In this document: in pieces, positions 7,714 through 17,053 of the stretch | Position numbering within the stretch: position 1 is the stretch's first letter | Layout of the letters: each line of letters opens with the position of its first letter | Assembly (NCBI GenBank): GCA_001795535.1 | Contig: MGPK01000017.1 | Span: 26,605 to 77,027, forward strand | Direction of reading: 5' to 3' | Source: Deltaproteobacteria bacterium GWA2_54_12 | GTDB lineage: Bacteria; Desulfobacterota; GWC2-55-46 | Length of the DNA: 50,423 bases | Position numbers and translations under genes: made by a program | The notes under the pieces: generated by a model | What the model was told of the DNA's origin: nothing | Databases searched by the model: none | What the model saw: the letters and a program-made list of their open reading frames with translations, nothing else

Positions 7714-9254
7714 TCTATAGTCGCGGGTGGTTTTGAGCTTATATCGTATACGACCCTGTTGACGCCCCTGACCTCGTTTATTATCCTCCTGGATATGCGC
7801 TCCATGACATCATAAGGGAGCCTCACCCAGTCGGCTGTCATGCCGTCCACGCTGTTAACGGCGCGCAGGGCCACGGTGTTCTCGTAAGTCCTCTCATCTC
7901 CCATGACCCCGACGGTCTTTATGGGCAGGAGCACGGCGAAGGACTGCCAGATTTCTGCGTACAGGCCAGCGGCCTTTATCTCTTCAAGGACTATGGCGTC
8001 GGCTTCCCTCAAGATGTCACACCTTTTTTTCGTGACCTCGCCTATTATCCTTATGGCAAGGCCAGGGCCGGGGAACGGCTGCCTGCCGACTATCTCTTCG
8101 GTCATGCCCATCTCACGGCCCAAGGCCCTCACCTCGTCCTTGAACAGCTCACGGAGCGGCTCAACGAGCTTGAGCTTCATCTTCTTCAATAGGCCGCCGA
8201 CATTGTGATGGCTCTTGATCGTGGCGGAAGGCCCCTTGAAAGAGACGCTCTCGATGACATCCGGGTAGAGCGTGCCCTGCGCGAGGAACTTCACATTCTT
8301 TATTTTAGAGGCTTCCTCGTCAAAGACCCTCACGAACTCGCCGCCTATTATCTTCCTTTTCTTCTCGGGGTCTTCGACTCCCTCAAGCTTCTTCAGGAAC
8401 CGGGCTGAAGCGTTCACCCTCTTGATGTTCATGTGAAAGGACTTTTTCAGGGTCGCCTCGACCTTGTCTGCCTCTCCCTTCCTGAGGACGCCGTTATCGA
8501 CGAAGATGCAGGTCAGCTGGTTGCCGATGGCCTTGTGCACCAGGAGGGCCGCAACAGCGGAATCTACGCCGCCGCTTATGCCGCAGACGACTCGCGCATC
8601 CCCAACCTTCTCGCGGATAGCGGCAATCGAGGTATCTATGAACGACTTCATTGTCCACGAGGGCTTGCACCCGCAGACGCCCATGACAAAGTTCTTCAAT
8701 ATGCGCGAACCCTTGGGCGTGTGCACGACCTCGGGGTGGAACTGGACGCCGTAGACAGAGCCATTATCGCTCCGCATGGCGCATACGCTTGAGTTCTCTG
8801 AAGTGCCTATGACCTTGAACCCAGGAGGGACCTCTTCGACCCTGTCGCCGTGGCTCATCCAGACCCTGACCGCACCCTTGCCGAGCCCTGCGAACAGATC
8901 AACCTGGCCCTTGGGTATAAGGTCAGACGCGCCGTACTCCCTTTTCTTCGACCGCTCGACTTTTCCGCCGAGGAGCTTTGCCGTAAGCTGCATGCCGTAG
9001 CAGATGCCAAGGACCGGCGAGCTTATATCGTTGAAAAAGCTCTTCGGCAGCACAGGCGCGCCCTTATCGTAAACGCTCGACGGGCCGCCTGAGAGTATTA
9101 TGCCCTTGGGGTTGAACTTCTTTATGAATTCGGCCCCGCAGTTATACGGGTGTATTTCGCAATAAACCTTCAGCTCCCTGACCCTTCTCGCGATGAGCTG
9201 GGTGTACTGGGAACCGAAATCGAGGATGAGTATCTTCTGTGCGTGTATATCCAT
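7704..9254 (-). CDS. guaA: GMP synthase (glutamine-hydrolysing)
   Basis: It converts XMP to GMP with glutamine and ATP. The 516-residue protein is full length. The class I amidotransferase half has nucleophile Cys85 in GICYGMQ and the His in VQFHPEV near 172. The ATP-pyrophosphatase half begins near 205 with the P-loop SGGVDS. The C-terminal dimerisation domain ends in the expected KPPATIEWE. guaB is directly upstream with a 23-base gap, and the LOG gene overlaps the end, so the three form a guanine nucleotide operon. Confidence 0.97.
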   Translation of the reverse strand: MDIHAQKILILDFGSQYTQLIARRVRELKVYCEIHPYNCGAEFIKKFNPKGIILSGGPSSVYDKGAPVLPKSFFNDISSPVLGICYGMQLTAKLLGGKVERSKKREYGASDLIPKGQVDLFAGLGKGAVRVWMSHGDRVEEVPPGFKVIGTSENSSVCAMRSDNGSVYGVQFHPEVVHTPKGSRILKNFVMGVCGCKPSWTMKSFIDTSIAAIREKVGDARVVCGISGGVDSAVAALLVHKAIGNQLTCIFVDNGVLRKGEADKVEATLKKSFHMNIKRVNASARFLKKLEGVEDPEKKRKIIGGEFVRVFDEEASKIKNVKFLAQGTLYPDVIESVSFKGPSATIKSHHNVGGLLKKMKLKLVEPLRELFKDEVRALGREMGMTEEIVGRQPFPGPGLAIRIIGEVTKKRCDILREADAIVLEEIKAAGLYAEIWQSFAVLLPIKTVGVMGDERTYENTVALRAVNSVDGMTADWVRLPYDVMERISRRIINEVRGVNRVVYDISSKPPATIEWE

Positions 9255-9277
9255 ATCGATTGAGCCGGAATGCGGCC

Positions 9278-10738
9278 TCAGACCTCCTGCTTGTAGTTCG
9301 GGGCTTCCTTGGTAATGGTCACATCGTGCACATGGCTTTCGCGCAGGCCCGACGGAGTGATCTTTACGAACCTGGCCTTCTTGTGAAGCTCGTCTATCGT
9401 CTTCGCGCCGCAGTACCCCATGCCAGCCCTTAAGCCCCCGATGAGCTGGAATATGGTTGAGGCTATCGCCCCCTTGTGGGGGACCCTGCCTTCTATGCCT
9501 TCGGGCACGAGCTTAAGTTCGCTCTCAACATCTTCCTGGAAGTACCTGTCCTTGCTTCCCTTTTTCATGGCCTCAATCGAGCCCATCCCCCTGTAGAGTT
9601 TGAAGGTACGGCCCTGGTAGAGTATGGTCTCGCCCGGGCTCTCGTCGGTTCCGGCGAAAAGGCCGCCTATCATTATCGAGTCAGCCCCGGCAGCCAATGC
9701 CTTGGTGACGTCGCCTGAGTACTTTATGCCTCCGTCGGATATGACGGGTATGTTCTTCTTGCTGGCGACCTTCACGACATCGGAAACGGCCGTTATCTGC
9801 GGGACGCCTATGCCGGTCACTATCCTTGTGGTGCAGATGGAACCCGGCCCCACGCCGACCTTTATGCCATCTACCCCGGCCTTTATGAGGGCCTCGGCCG
9901 CCTCTGAGGTGGCGACATTCCCTGCTATGAGCTGGCAGTTGAAGCTCTTCTTGGTGGATTTTACGGCCTCGAGCACGCCCTTGCTGTGGCCGTGGGCAGT
10001 GTCGATTATGATCACATCGGCCCCGGCCTTCACGAGAGCGTCTATCCTTGCTTCCCTGTCGAATGATACGCCGACTGCCGCGCCGACACGGAGCCTGCCG
10101 AAGCCGTCCTTGCATGAGTTCGGGTGTTTTTCCCTCTTCTCTATATCTGTAACGGTGATGAGCCCCTTGAGCTGATTTTTCTTGTCCACGACCGGGAGTT
10201 TTTCAATCCTGTGCTTGTGGAGAAGTTCTTTAGCCTTCTCAATGGAGATGCCGTAAGGGGCGGTTATGACTTCCTTCGTCATTATCTCGGATATCTTTTT
10301 GGAAGGGTTCGTCTCAAACCTCAGGTCCCTGTTCGTCAGTATGCCTACGAGGACGCCGTCCTTTACGATGGGGAAGCCGGAGATGTTCTCCTTTTTCATT
10401 ATCTCCAGGGCGTCGGCGACCTTCTGTTCCGGGCTCAAGGTCATGGGCCTGGTGATGACGACAGACTCGTACTTTTTTACCTTGTCGACCATCGCGGCCT
10501 GCTCTTCGATCGTGAGGTTCTTGTGGATTATGCCTATGCCGCCCTCAAGGGCGATGGAGATGGCCATCCTCCATTCGGTCACGGTGTCCATAGCCGCGCT
10601 GATGAGCGGTATGTTAAGCCTTATCTCGTTCGTGAGCCTCGTTGACACATCCGTATCTCTCGGCATGGTCTGCGAGAACGCGGGCTCCAGGAGCACATCG
10701 TCGAATGTTAAAGCGGTCCTTATTCTGAGCGGTTCCAT
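9278..10738 (-). CDS. guaB: IMP dehydrogenase
   Basis: It oxidises IMP to XMP with NAD+, the first committed step to GMP. The 486-residue protein has the TIM barrel split by two CBS domains (about 93-145 and 150-205). Catalytic Cys302 is in the loop GPGSICTTR, the phosphate-binding stretch lies in [10 protein letters not shown], and the flap in YRGMGS. The ATG is preceded by GGGGAGG about ten bases upstream. It is the first gene of the guaB-guaA-LOG operon. The upstream spacer is mostly a palindromic repeat, and no convincing promoter was seen. Confidence 0.97.
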   Translation of the reverse strand: MEPLRIRTALTFDDVLLEPAFSQTMPRDTDVSTRLTNEIRLNIPLISAAMDTVTEWRMAISIALEGGIGIIHKNLTIEEQAAMVDKVKKYESVVITRPMTLSPEQKVADALEIMKKENISGFPIVKDGVLVGILTNRDLRFETNPSKKISEIMTKEVITAPYGISIEKAKELLHKHRIEKLPVVDKKNQLKGLITVTDIEKREKHPNSCKDGFGRLRVGAAVGVSFDREARIDALVKAGADVIIIDTAHGHSKGVLEAVKSTKKSFNCQLIAGNVATSEAAEALIKAGVDGIKVGVGPGSICTTRIVTGIGVPQITAVSDVVKVASKKNIPVISDGGIKYSGDVTKALAAGADSIMIGGLFAGTDESPGETILYQGRTFKLYRGMGSIEAMKKGSKDRYFQEDVESELKLVPEGIEGRVPHKGAIASTIFQLIGGLRAGMGYCGAKTIDELHKKARFVKITPSGLRESHVHDVTITKEAPNYKQEV

Positions 10739-10803
10739 ATATTAAAGCCTCCCCTCTATTCTCTTTATCTAATAGGTTGTTTGAAAAATTACGGTTTATT
10801 CTC

Positions 10804-10892
10804 GTGTCATTGCGAGGAGCGCAGCTGCGAAGCAATCTCAAAGCTTTTTGCCTCAATAAAGACGAGATTGCCGCGCTTCGCTCGCAATGACG
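10804..10892. repeat. Compact dispersed palindromic element
   Basis: The left arm GTCATTGCGAGGAGCG to GCAATCTC (10806-10839) pairs with the right arm GAGATTGCC to CTCGCAATGAC (10864-10891). Its arms match the interrupted element at 2321-2495. It lies between ppx/gppA and guaB and could fold in RNA on either strand. Confidence 0.8.
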
Positions 10893-10896
10893 AAAG

Positions 10897-11862
10897 CTAA
10901 TATTTCAAAGCCGCGCCCGGATTGACCTTGTCGAGAATAATGCCCTCAAGAAGCCCGGCGTCGCTAACCTTTGCCTCGTTAAAGCCGAAGGCGTCCATGG
11001 CAAGAAGCGTTATGGCAGTCCCCGGCACTATGAGGTCTTCCCTGCCCTTTTCCAGGCTCAAGACCGTCTGCCGCTCATTGAGAGTCATCGAGCACAGGCG
11101 TCTGTACAAATCGGCTATCCTGTCCCTTGAAAGGGTATAATTGTTTATCCTGGCCCTGTCGTAGACCTCCAGGTCCTGGTCAATCGCGGCAAGGGTCGTT
11201 ATCGTACCGGCGGTACCCACGAAAGACGCCCCCCTCTTGCCGGAGAAATCGAGCGGGTCTATCCCATCTCCCAGCATCCTGCCCCTGAGGTCTTTAAGCA
11301 CCCCTTTTATCTCATCTTCCATCGCCTTCAGTTCGCTTTTGGCGGGAGGGTCGCTCAACAGGTACTTTTCAGTGAGGTGCACAACCCCCATCTCCATGGA
11401 CCAGCCACCTGACATCTCCGGGCCGATCGTGGCGATAAATTCGGTGGAGCCGCCTCCGACATCTAGTACGAGCTTTTTGCCCTGGCGCTCGTCGATGACA
11501 GAAAGGACGCCCATGAGAGCGAGCCTGGCTTCCTCGCCGCCCTGTATGACGGTTATCTCCAGTCCGGTCTTTTTCCTGACCTCTTCAGTGAACCACTTCC
11601 TGTTGATTGCTCTCCTGACGACGCTGGTCGCGGAGGCAAGTACGGTAGTGACATTTGCCTCGTCTATATGGCGGCGGAACTCGCTTAATGCCGCGAAGGT
11701 CCGTTCAGCCGCATCAATGGATATGCCTGAGGCCTCGTCATAGCCGCCACCAAGTCTCGTTATCTTCCTCTTGTAGATAATCGGCCTCAAGCTGTCGCCG
11801 TCCAGCTCGGCGATAAGGAGCCTGAGCGTATTGGTGCCGATATCTATTGAAGCGTATCTCAT
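10897..11862 (-). CDS. Ppx/GppA family exopolyphosphatase or pppGpp phosphatase
   Basis: The 321-residue protein has the ASKHA fold of the family: phosphate-1 motif ASIDIGTNTLRLL at the start, LASATSVVRRA near 95, and the phosphate-2 motif LDVGGGSTEF near 138. It lacks the C-terminal HD-like domain of long Ppx proteins, so it is the short form. Such enzymes remove terminal phosphate from polyphosphate or from pppGpp, and sequence alone does not decide which. It is the last gene of a run with ExbD/TolR 12 bases upstream. Confidence 0.9.
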   Translation of the reverse strand: MRYASIDIGTNTLRLLIAELDGDSLRPIIYKRKITRLGGGYDEASGISIDAAERTFAALSEFRRHIDEANVTTVLASATSVVRRAINRKWFTEEVRKKTGLEITVIQGGEEARLALMGVLSVIDERQGKKLVLDVGGGSTEFIATIGPEMSGGWSMEMGVVHLTEKYLLSDPPAKSELKAMEDEIKGVLKDLRGRMLGDGIDPLDFSGKRGASFVGTAGTITTLAAIDQDLEVYDRARINNYTLSRDRIADLYRRLCSMTLNERQTVLSLEKGREDLIVPGTAITLLAMDAFGFNEAKVSDAGLLEGIILDKVNPGAALKY

Positions 11863-11874
11863 CCGCTGGAGCCC

Positions 11875-12291
11875 CTATCTGGTCTTGTCGTTTTCCGCTG
11901 CTATTGAAAGGCGCTCCGCGCCCGAAAGCCTCGCCGTATCGAGCACCTTCACTATTACCGAATGCTTCACATTGCCGTCCGCCCTCAGGATGACGGTCTT
12001 GTCAGTACCCTTTTCAAATTCGGATTTCAGCGAAGCGGCAAGGCCTTCCATGACGACCTGCCTGCCGTTGAGGCTAAGCTCCCCGGTCTCGCTTATGGAA
12101 ACGACCGCGCCCTTGCCTGTCTCGGAACCCGCTGAGACTGCCTTCGGGAGCTTTACCTTGAAAGAGCCGGACATTATGAGAGGCGTCGTCACCATGAAAA
12201 TGACGAGCAGGACGAGCATCACATCAGTAAAGGGCGTGATGTTTATCTCCGACATCACCTTCTCGTGGCGGCTGCCAGTCTTCCAGGCCAT
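11875..12291 (-). CDS. ExbD/TolR family biopolymer transport protein
   Basis: The 138-residue protein has a single N-terminal membrane helix (VMLVLLVIFMVTTPLIM, about 19-35) after INITPFTD, which carries the conserved Asp used in proton coupling. A periplasmic domain follows. It works with the ExbB/TolQ protein encoded two bases upstream to power TonB- or Tol-type outer-membrane processes. No TonB, TolA or TolB gene follows, so the exact system is open. A GGAGGG Shine-Dalgarno lies inside the end of the upstream gene, so the two are coupled. Confidence 0.9.
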   Translation of the reverse strand: MAWKTGSRHEKVMSEINITPFTDVMLVLLVIFMVTTPLIMSGSFKVKLPKAVSAGSETGKGAVVSISETGELSLNGRQVVMEGLAASLKSEFEKGTDKTVILRADGNVKHSVIVKVLDTARLSGAERLSIAAENDKTR

Positions 12292-12293
12292 TC

Positions 12294-12917
12294 TCAGCTG
12301 CCCTCCGAAATGCGGCTTGTGAACTCAGAGGCCGAGGCTTCGAGTTCGAGAGCGTGCCTTGAGGCAGACCTCACGAAATAGTTGTATGCCACGACAGCCG
12401 GTACGGCAACGAAAAGCCCGGCAGCCGTCGCGATGAGCGCCTCCGCTATGCCGTCGGCAACCGCAGCAGGGGATGCGCCCTGTGATATGGCGAGGTCGCT
12501 GAACGCCCTTATTATGCCAAGTACTGTCCCGAACAGGCCTATGAACGGCGCGGTGGAGCCAATGGTGCCGAGTATGCCGAGGGACTTTTCAAGCTTCAAC
12601 AGCTCGCGCCTTCCGGCAAGCTCCATCGCTTCATTGACCTCTTCCTTGCTCCTGCCCGACCTTGACAGCCCGGAAAGAAGCACCTCGGACAATGGCGACG
12701 GCTTCGCCTTGCAAACTGCTGAAACAGCCAGCAAGCCGCCATCTTTCATCGCGTCTCTTATTGATGAAAAAGAATCGCTTAAAGCGCGCGCGAACCTGCT
12801 GAAGGCCCAGGCCCTTTCGAGCGTTATCGCTATGGAGAGGACAGAGAGGAGCGCAAGCACTACTACCGTAATGCCGCCTTTTTGCAGCAAGGCTAAAACA
12901 GATAGGTCCTGGAACAT
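12294..12917 (-). CDS. MotA/TolQ/ExbB proton channel family protein
   Basis: The 207-residue protein has three membrane helices: about 14-35 (GITVVVLALLSVLSIAITLE), one near 110-135 (LGTIGSTAPFIGLFGTVLGI, the conserved pore region) and one near 158-180 (LIATAAGLFVAVPAVVAYN). This is the stator of an energy-transducing complex with the ExbD/TolR protein. Length and topology fit TolQ or ExbB rather than MotA. The gamma-carbonic anhydrase-like gene is 27 bases upstream. Confidence 0.9.
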   Translation of the reverse strand: MFQDLSVLALLQKGGITVVVLALLSVLSIAITLERAWAFSRFARALSDSFSSIRDAMKDGGLLAVSAVCKAKPSPLSEVLLSGLSRSGRSKEEVNEAMELAGRRELLKLEKSLGILGTIGSTAPFIGLFGTVLGIIRAFSDLAISQGASPAAVADGIAEALIATAAGLFVAVPAVVAYNYFVRSASRHALELEASASEFTSRISEGS

Positions 12918-12944
12918 TGACTCCTTCCGGAGAGTCTTTCGGCG

Positions 12945-13463
12945 CTACACCTTTTCCGGCCCGGTATAATTCCTCGAGTACTCGATATAGTTCTGGGCTG
13001 ACTTGAGTATCCTGGCCTTTTCCTCAGGCTTTAATGCCCTTACCACCTTCGCGGGGATACCGAGGACGAGCGAGCCCGGAGGCACTTTCATCCCTTCGGT
13101 TACAAGAGCGCCAGCGCCTACGATAGAGTCTTCGCCTATCTCGGCGTTGTCAAGCACTATCGCGCCCATGCCTATGAGGCACCTGTCCTTAACGGTGCAC
13201 CCGTGGAGGACTACGCTGTGGCCGATGGTTATATCGTTGCCTATGATAAGAGGGTAGGTATCTTTCGTGACATGCAGGGTCGAATTGTCCTGGACATTGG
13301 TCCTGTCGCCTATCCTGATAAAGTGGACATCTCCACGGACGACCGCATTGAACCAGACGCTCGAATTGACGCCTATCTCGACATCGCCTATGACCTGGGC
13401 ACTGTCCTCTATGAAAACGCCCTCACCAAGTTTGGGCCATTTCCCTTTATACTGCTTAAGCAT
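12945..13463 (-). CDS. Gamma-carbonic anhydrase family protein (left-handed beta helix)
   Basis: The 172-residue hexapeptide-repeat protein belongs to the YrdA/PaaY/CaiE group. The turns read VIGDVEIGVNSSVWF, IGDRTNVQDN and so on. His64, His82 and His87 are placed to form the trimer-interface zinc site of gamma-class carbonic anhydrases. Whether it hydrates CO2 or is a ferripyochelin-binding-like protein cannot be told. A possible sigma-70 promoter in the spacer to tilS reads TTGAGA, 17 bases, TAAATT, which is only fair. The ExbB/TolQ gene follows. Confidence 0.88.
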   Translation of the reverse strand: MLKQYKGKWPKLGEGVFIEDSAQVIGDVEIGVNSSVWFNAVVRGDVHFIRIGDRTNVQDNSTLHVTKDTYPLIIGNDITIGHSVVLHGCTVKDRCLIGMGAIVLDNAEIGEDSIVGAGALVTEGMKVPPGSLVLGIPAKVVRALKPEEKARILKSAQNYIEYSRNYTGPEKV

Positions 13464-13538
13464 TCACGACCCCTGAAAAGTAATAGTAAATTCTACAAAT
13501 TTAACAAATTCACCAGATAATCTCAAGGAGAATAATGG

Positions 13539-14930
13539 TCAAGACTGCTCTTTTGTGAATTCCAGCTTCAATGCACGGCTGGTCTTCCTGCCGACGCTGA
13601 ACAGCGCCGATTGCCTGAGGCCCGCAAGCCAGACTATCTCATCGCCAACAATCACTACCGGAGTCTTCTTTCTCTCAAGCAAAGTGACCTTGGCGTCGAT
13701 GAAGATGTCCTTGAGTTTTCTGTGGCCTTCCATCCCAAAGGGCACCATCCTGTCGCCGGGCCGGGCCTGCCTGACACTAAGTTGTCCGGCCTCGATAAGG
13801 GCGTCATAATCGAACCATGCCGTATTGACGCCGCCCGTGAACTTCTTGGGCGTTTTCACCACTTTTGCATCGATTGTGCCTATGCCAGCCATGAGCGTCA
13901 TACCCGGCACAATGAGGGCCTGCTCGAAAAGAGCAGCTTCTTCGGGCAGGCCAGAGTCGACTACCATCCTCCCGTACTCCCGCCTCGCTCTGGTTCCACC
14001 GGGAAGACTTATGGATGCGTTCGGCCTTACACCATCCATTATTTCAAAAAAAGAATCGACATGGAGCGAGCCGAGTTCAACCTCAACGCCAAGGGAGCGG
14101 ACAGAGGCGAGAAAGACCCTGGAAGAAAGCGCCTTGTGCATGCGCTTCAATTTGCTCCTGTCGAGGACGATTGCACCGGCCCTCTGTTCAATTAGCGCTG
14201 CCTCAAAGGCCTTTACGGCGGCCTTTTCGATAAAATCGTCGTCGTTTGCAAGTAGATGCGCTGTCCTGGCGAGCGTCTCTTTTATGGAGGGGTTGTAGTC
14301 CTCTTGAAGCTTTGGGATAAGCTCGAGCCTTACCCTGTTCCTGAGGTACTTTACGGTGAGGTTCGTGGAATCAGTGACAAAGGCAATGCCATGCTCCCTG
14401 GCGTACTCCTCGATGGAGGCGCGGATTGACTGGATGAGCGGACGAACAAAAATGCCCCTGACCGGAGGGATGCCGGAGAGGCCGGAAAGGGAAGAACCTT
14501 TAAGGAGCCTCATGATTACGGTTTCGGCCTGATCGTCAGAGGTGTGCCCAAGGGCAACCCTTTGAGCCTTGTACTTCGCGGCAGTCTCCTCAAAGAAGGC
14601 ATATCGTTTAATACGCGCCGCTTCCTGCGGCGAGCCGCCGAGACCCTTGAGCTCGCCTTTTTCAAGGAGTCTCGATGTGAACTCGAGGCGGCGGCTTTTG
14701 GCGAGTACCTTTACAAAATCGTGGTCGCGCCTTGACTCTTCAGCGCGGAGGCCATGGTCCATGTGGGCGACGATTAACCGCAGGCCCAGCTCTTCCATCA
14801 GCTCCATTAAAATATGGAGCAGCACGACAGAGTCAGCCCCGCCGGAGACGGCACAGACAACAGTCTCGCCTCTGGAGAGCATCTTCCATTCTTTTATGGT
14901 CTTTTTTACCTGCTGGATTAGGCCGGGCAT
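13539..14930 (-). CDS. tilS: tRNA(Ile)-lysidine synthase TilS
   Basis: It puts lysine on C34 of the tRNA(Ile) with a CAU anticodon, so that it reads AUA codons. The P-loop SGGADS is at 29-34 counted from Met at 14930. HMDHGLR and the ATP-pyrophosphatase core follow, and the C-terminal TilS domain holds VRQARPGDRMVPFGM. I place the start at 14930 and not at the earlier ATG at 14960, because neither has a Shine-Dalgarno but a near-consensus sigma-70 promoter ends six bases before 14930. The protein is then 463 residues and begins MPGLIQQVKKTIKEW, like other TilS. No hpt or ftsH neighbour is present. Confidence 0.93.
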   Translation of the reverse strand: MPGLIQQVKKTIKEWKMLSRGETVVCAVSGGADSVVLLHILMELMEELGLRLIVAHMDHGLRAEESRRDHDFVKVLAKSRRLEFTSRLLEKGELKGLGGSPQEAARIKRYAFFEETAAKYKAQRVALGHTSDDQAETVIMRLLKGSSLSGLSGIPPVRGIFVRPLIQSIRASIEEYAREHGIAFVTDSTNLTVKYLRNRVRLELIPKLQEDYNPSIKETLARTAHLLANDDDFIEKAAVKAFEAALIEQRAGAIVLDRSKLKRMHKALSSRVFLASVRSLGVEVELGSLHVDSFFEIMDGVRPNASISLPGGTRARREYGRMVVDSGLPEEAALFEQALIVPGMTLMAGIGTIDAKVVKTPKKFTGGVNTAWFDYDALIEAGQLSVRQARPGDRMVPFGMEGHRKLKDIFIDAKVTLLERKKTPVVIVGDEIVWLAGLRQSALFSVGRKTSRALKLEFTKEQS

Positions 14931-14936
14931 CGTCTG

Positions 14937-14965
14937 ATTATAATTGCCCGGCGAAGACATGACAA
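14937..14965 (-). promoter_or_regulatory. Sigma-70 type promoter of tilS, predicted leaderless
   Basis: Read on the minus strand, the -35 box is TTGTCA (14960-14965), the spacer exactly 17 bases, and the -10 box a perfect TATAAT (14937-14942). Only six bases separate the -10 box from the ATG at 14930, so the transcript would begin at or next to the start codon. Confidence 0.7.
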
Positions 14966-14982
14966 GACATTTGAGGGAAAAG

Positions 14983-15519
14983 TCAGTCCGTGGTGCTTTT
15001 TTCGGTCCGAAGCACTCTTCTCTGCTTGGCGAAAATGTACTTTATTATCTTGTCCCTGGTCGTCTCATCCATGTCAACATACTTTACGGCAACAGAGTAG
15101 CCGCCGCCGTCATGGGGAAGGGACCTTACAACTTCGCACTTTATCTTAATGACATGCGCGTAGACAGGAAGAAAGGTCTTCAATACGAGCTTCTGGCCCG
15201 CGTCGAATGCCTCCTTCGAAAAGAACCTGAGCCCGCCTCCGCTGATGTTCACTTCTTTGACCTCGGGCATGTTAAAGCCGTTCTTCTCGGATATGTGGTT
15301 CAGGAGGATGTTGAGCTTCTGGTTTATGTCGAACAGCAGCTCGTAGAGCTTGGGGTTTTCCTCTGCCCTTGGCTCAAGCTCATCAAACATGACCTCCCAG
15401 TCAAAGGCAGCCCTGCCGCCTTCGGCGTCGCCTTCCAGCTCATAGTAAACCGGGATGACATCGTTGGTCCTTACATATTCTCTTCTGGGCGCATCATTCT
15501 GGTTGACCTGATCCGGCAT
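14983..15519 (-). CDS. PilZ domain protein (c-di-GMP effector)
   Basis: In this 178-residue protein the first c-di-GMP binding motif is RREYVR (residues 12-17, RxxxR), and the second is NISGGGLRF near 92, matching the N/DxSxxG consensus. Between them lies an insertion of about 60 residues, and the C-terminus is a beta-rich PilZ barrel. In flagellated bacteria such proteins slow the motor or act on export when c-di-GMP rises. It starts three bases after the HD-GYP gene stops, so a c-di-GMP-degrading enzyme and a receptor are made together. Confidence 0.85.
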   Translation of the reverse strand: MPDQVNQNDAPRREYVRTNDVIPVYYELEGDAEGGRAAFDWEVMFDELEPRAEENPKLYELLFDINQKLNILLNHISEKNGFNMPEVKEVNISGGGLRFFSKEAFDAGQKLVLKTFLPVYAHVIKIKCEVVRSLPHDGGGYSVAVKYVDMDETTRDKIIKYIFAKQRRVLRTEKSTTD

Positions 15520-15522
15520 AAA

Positions 15523-17040
15523 CTATCCTTTCAGGAGCTCGCTTACAACAAAGGCATCGACGACCTCGGGGTCGAACTGCGTGCCCCTGCACTTTACTAT
15601 CTCGTCCTTCGCCACATCGAGGCTCAGAGCCTGTCTGTACGGTCTGGTCGAGGTCATGGCGTCGAAGGTATCGGCTACGCTGAATATCCTGGCTACCAGA
15701 GGTATTTCGCACCCGGCGAGCCCCTTCGGGTACCCGCCTCCGTCCCATCTCTCGTGGTGGTACAGGACTACCGCCCTCTCGGAGACAAGGAGGTTCAACG
15801 GCCTCAATATCTCCTCTCCCCGTACCACATGGCTCTTCATTATCTCGCGCTCCTCTTCGGTGAAGCCGCCCTTTTTGAGGAGTATGTCGTCTCTTACGCC
15901 TATTTTTCCAATGTCATGCAGGGGCCCGGCGAAGCTTATGCTGTCGACGACCTCCTGCGGGCATTCCATGGCTTTCGCTATCTCGACCGCATACTTCGTC
16001 ACCCTGTGCGAGTGGTCCTTCGTGTATGTGTCCCTCGCGTCAAGCGCATTGAGGAGCGAGTTGAGCGCGCCTATTATGCTCGAAAAAATATTCTCGGACA
16101 AGGCTATATTCTCGAGCTTCAGCGAAGCCTTGGCCGTAAGGTTTAAAACGAGCGTCAGCGCGTCGCTTGATATCTCATTGCCCCCTGGCCTGCCCGCAAG
16201 CCCGAGTATGACAACCGGTTCCCTGTTTATTATCATCGGAGCGAGAAGGACCGGCAGAGGGCCGCCTTCCGGTACCAGGGTGCCAAGTGAGCCGCCGGGA
16301 GCCATGTAATAAGAGTAGCACCTCTTCGCGAGGACGCTCCTGAAAGGCTCGTCGGCCAGTGAAAACTCAGCGCCGATCATGTCCCGGTTATCATACCCGG
16401 AAGCCGCCTTGACTACAAGTTTTCCGTTGTCATGCTCGACAACCATGATGAAGGCCATGTCCGCGTCGGCTATTATCTGCGCTATGTCCATGGTCTTGCG
16501 GAAGATGTCGTCTCTTTCCGAAACCTCGTCCAGCGACTCGCTTATGGTATGGAGTATGGAAAGCTCCTTTATCTTGTCTTCCAGCCTTCTGCGCGCCATC
16601 TCGGGGAGCGTGCCGATGGCGCGGGTCTTGTCCCCGGGCCTTGGGGCGCGAACCGAGTTCCCTGCGGCTTTTCTTATGACTATCTCAAGCTCCTCGGCCT
16701 TGAAGGGCTTCTGGAGGAAATCGACGGCCCCGAATTTTATGGACTCCACGGCCAGGTCGATTGAAGGGTAACCCGTTATCATCACGACCGGCACATCCGG
16801 GGCCGATTCCCTCGCGAGGTGGAGAAAATCCATGCCGCTCAGGCCCGGCATGTTCACATCGGCGAGTATCACCCCGTAATTCTCCCGCTTCAGCGCGGTG
16901 ATCGCGCTCTCAGCGTTCGAGAAATCCTCGACCAGCCAGCCCCTCCTTGAAAGTATCTCGGTCAGGGCCTCGCGGACGCTGTCGTCGTCATCGACGAGCA
17001 TTATCCTCAGATTTTCAATTGGTAAGACGGCTGCCTGCAC
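15523..17040 (-). CDS. Response regulator with REC, GAF-like and HD-GYP domains (c-di-GMP phosphodiesterase)
   Basis: The 505-residue protein has three parts. The receiver domain (about 12-125) has the acidic cluster VDDDD and phospho-acceptor Asp61. A GAF-like sensor covers about 165-320. A complete HD-GYP domain covers about 335-500, with HSHRV, LHDIGK, HHERWDGGGYP and the later VADTFDAMT. The metal ligands and the GYP loop look intact, so it should hydrolyse c-di-GMP. It follows the REC-only regulator by 13 bases and precedes the PilZ gene. The chain may be transcribed from the sigma-28 promoter at 17923-17950, tying c-di-GMP turnover to late flagellar expression. Confidence 0.9.
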   Translation of the reverse strand: MQAAVLPIENLRIMLVDDDDSVREALTEILSRRGWLVEDFSNAESAITALKRENYGVILADVNMPGLSGMDFLHLARESAPDVPVVMITGYPSIDLAVESIKFGAVDFLQKPFKAEELEIVIRKAAGNSVRAPRPGDKTRAIGTLPEMARRRLEDKIKELSILHTISESLDEVSERDDIFRKTMDIAQIIADADMAFIMVVEHDNGKLVVKAASGYDNRDMIGAEFSLADEPFRSVLAKRCYSYYMAPGGSLGTLVPEGGPLPVLLAPMIINREPVVILGLAGRPGGNEISSDALTLVLNLTAKASLKLENIALSENIFSSIIGALNSLLNALDARDTYTKDHSHRVTKYAVEIAKAMECPQEVVDSISFAGPLHDIGKIGVRDDILLKKGGFTEEEREIMKSHVVRGEEILRPLNLLVSERAVVLYHHERWDGGGYPKGLAGCEIPLVARIFSVADTFDAMTSTRPYRQALSLDVAKDEIVKCRGTQFDPEVVDAFVVSELLKG

Positions 17041-17053
17041 TCTATACTCCGGT

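Noticed and set aside
6685-7815. A long open frame on the plus strand opposite the LOG gene
   Set aside because: It is the antisense shadow of the LOG and His-rich genes, which have clear family motifs on the minus strand. Many other long antisense frames in this GC-rich window were discarded for the same reason.
10739-10803. A sigma-70 promoter in front of guaB
   Set aside because: Only weak AT-rich hexamers with poor spacing were seen, not enough to support a call.
2321-10892. Reading the palindromic repeats as a CRISPR array or insertion sequences
   Set aside because: They are not regularly spaced, contain no spacers and encode no transposase. They are dispersed, non-coding elements.
13503-13557. 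A plus-strand AAGGAG-ATG (ATG at 13533) with a few codons
   Set aside because: The frame stops after seven codons at the 3' end of tilS and has no support.
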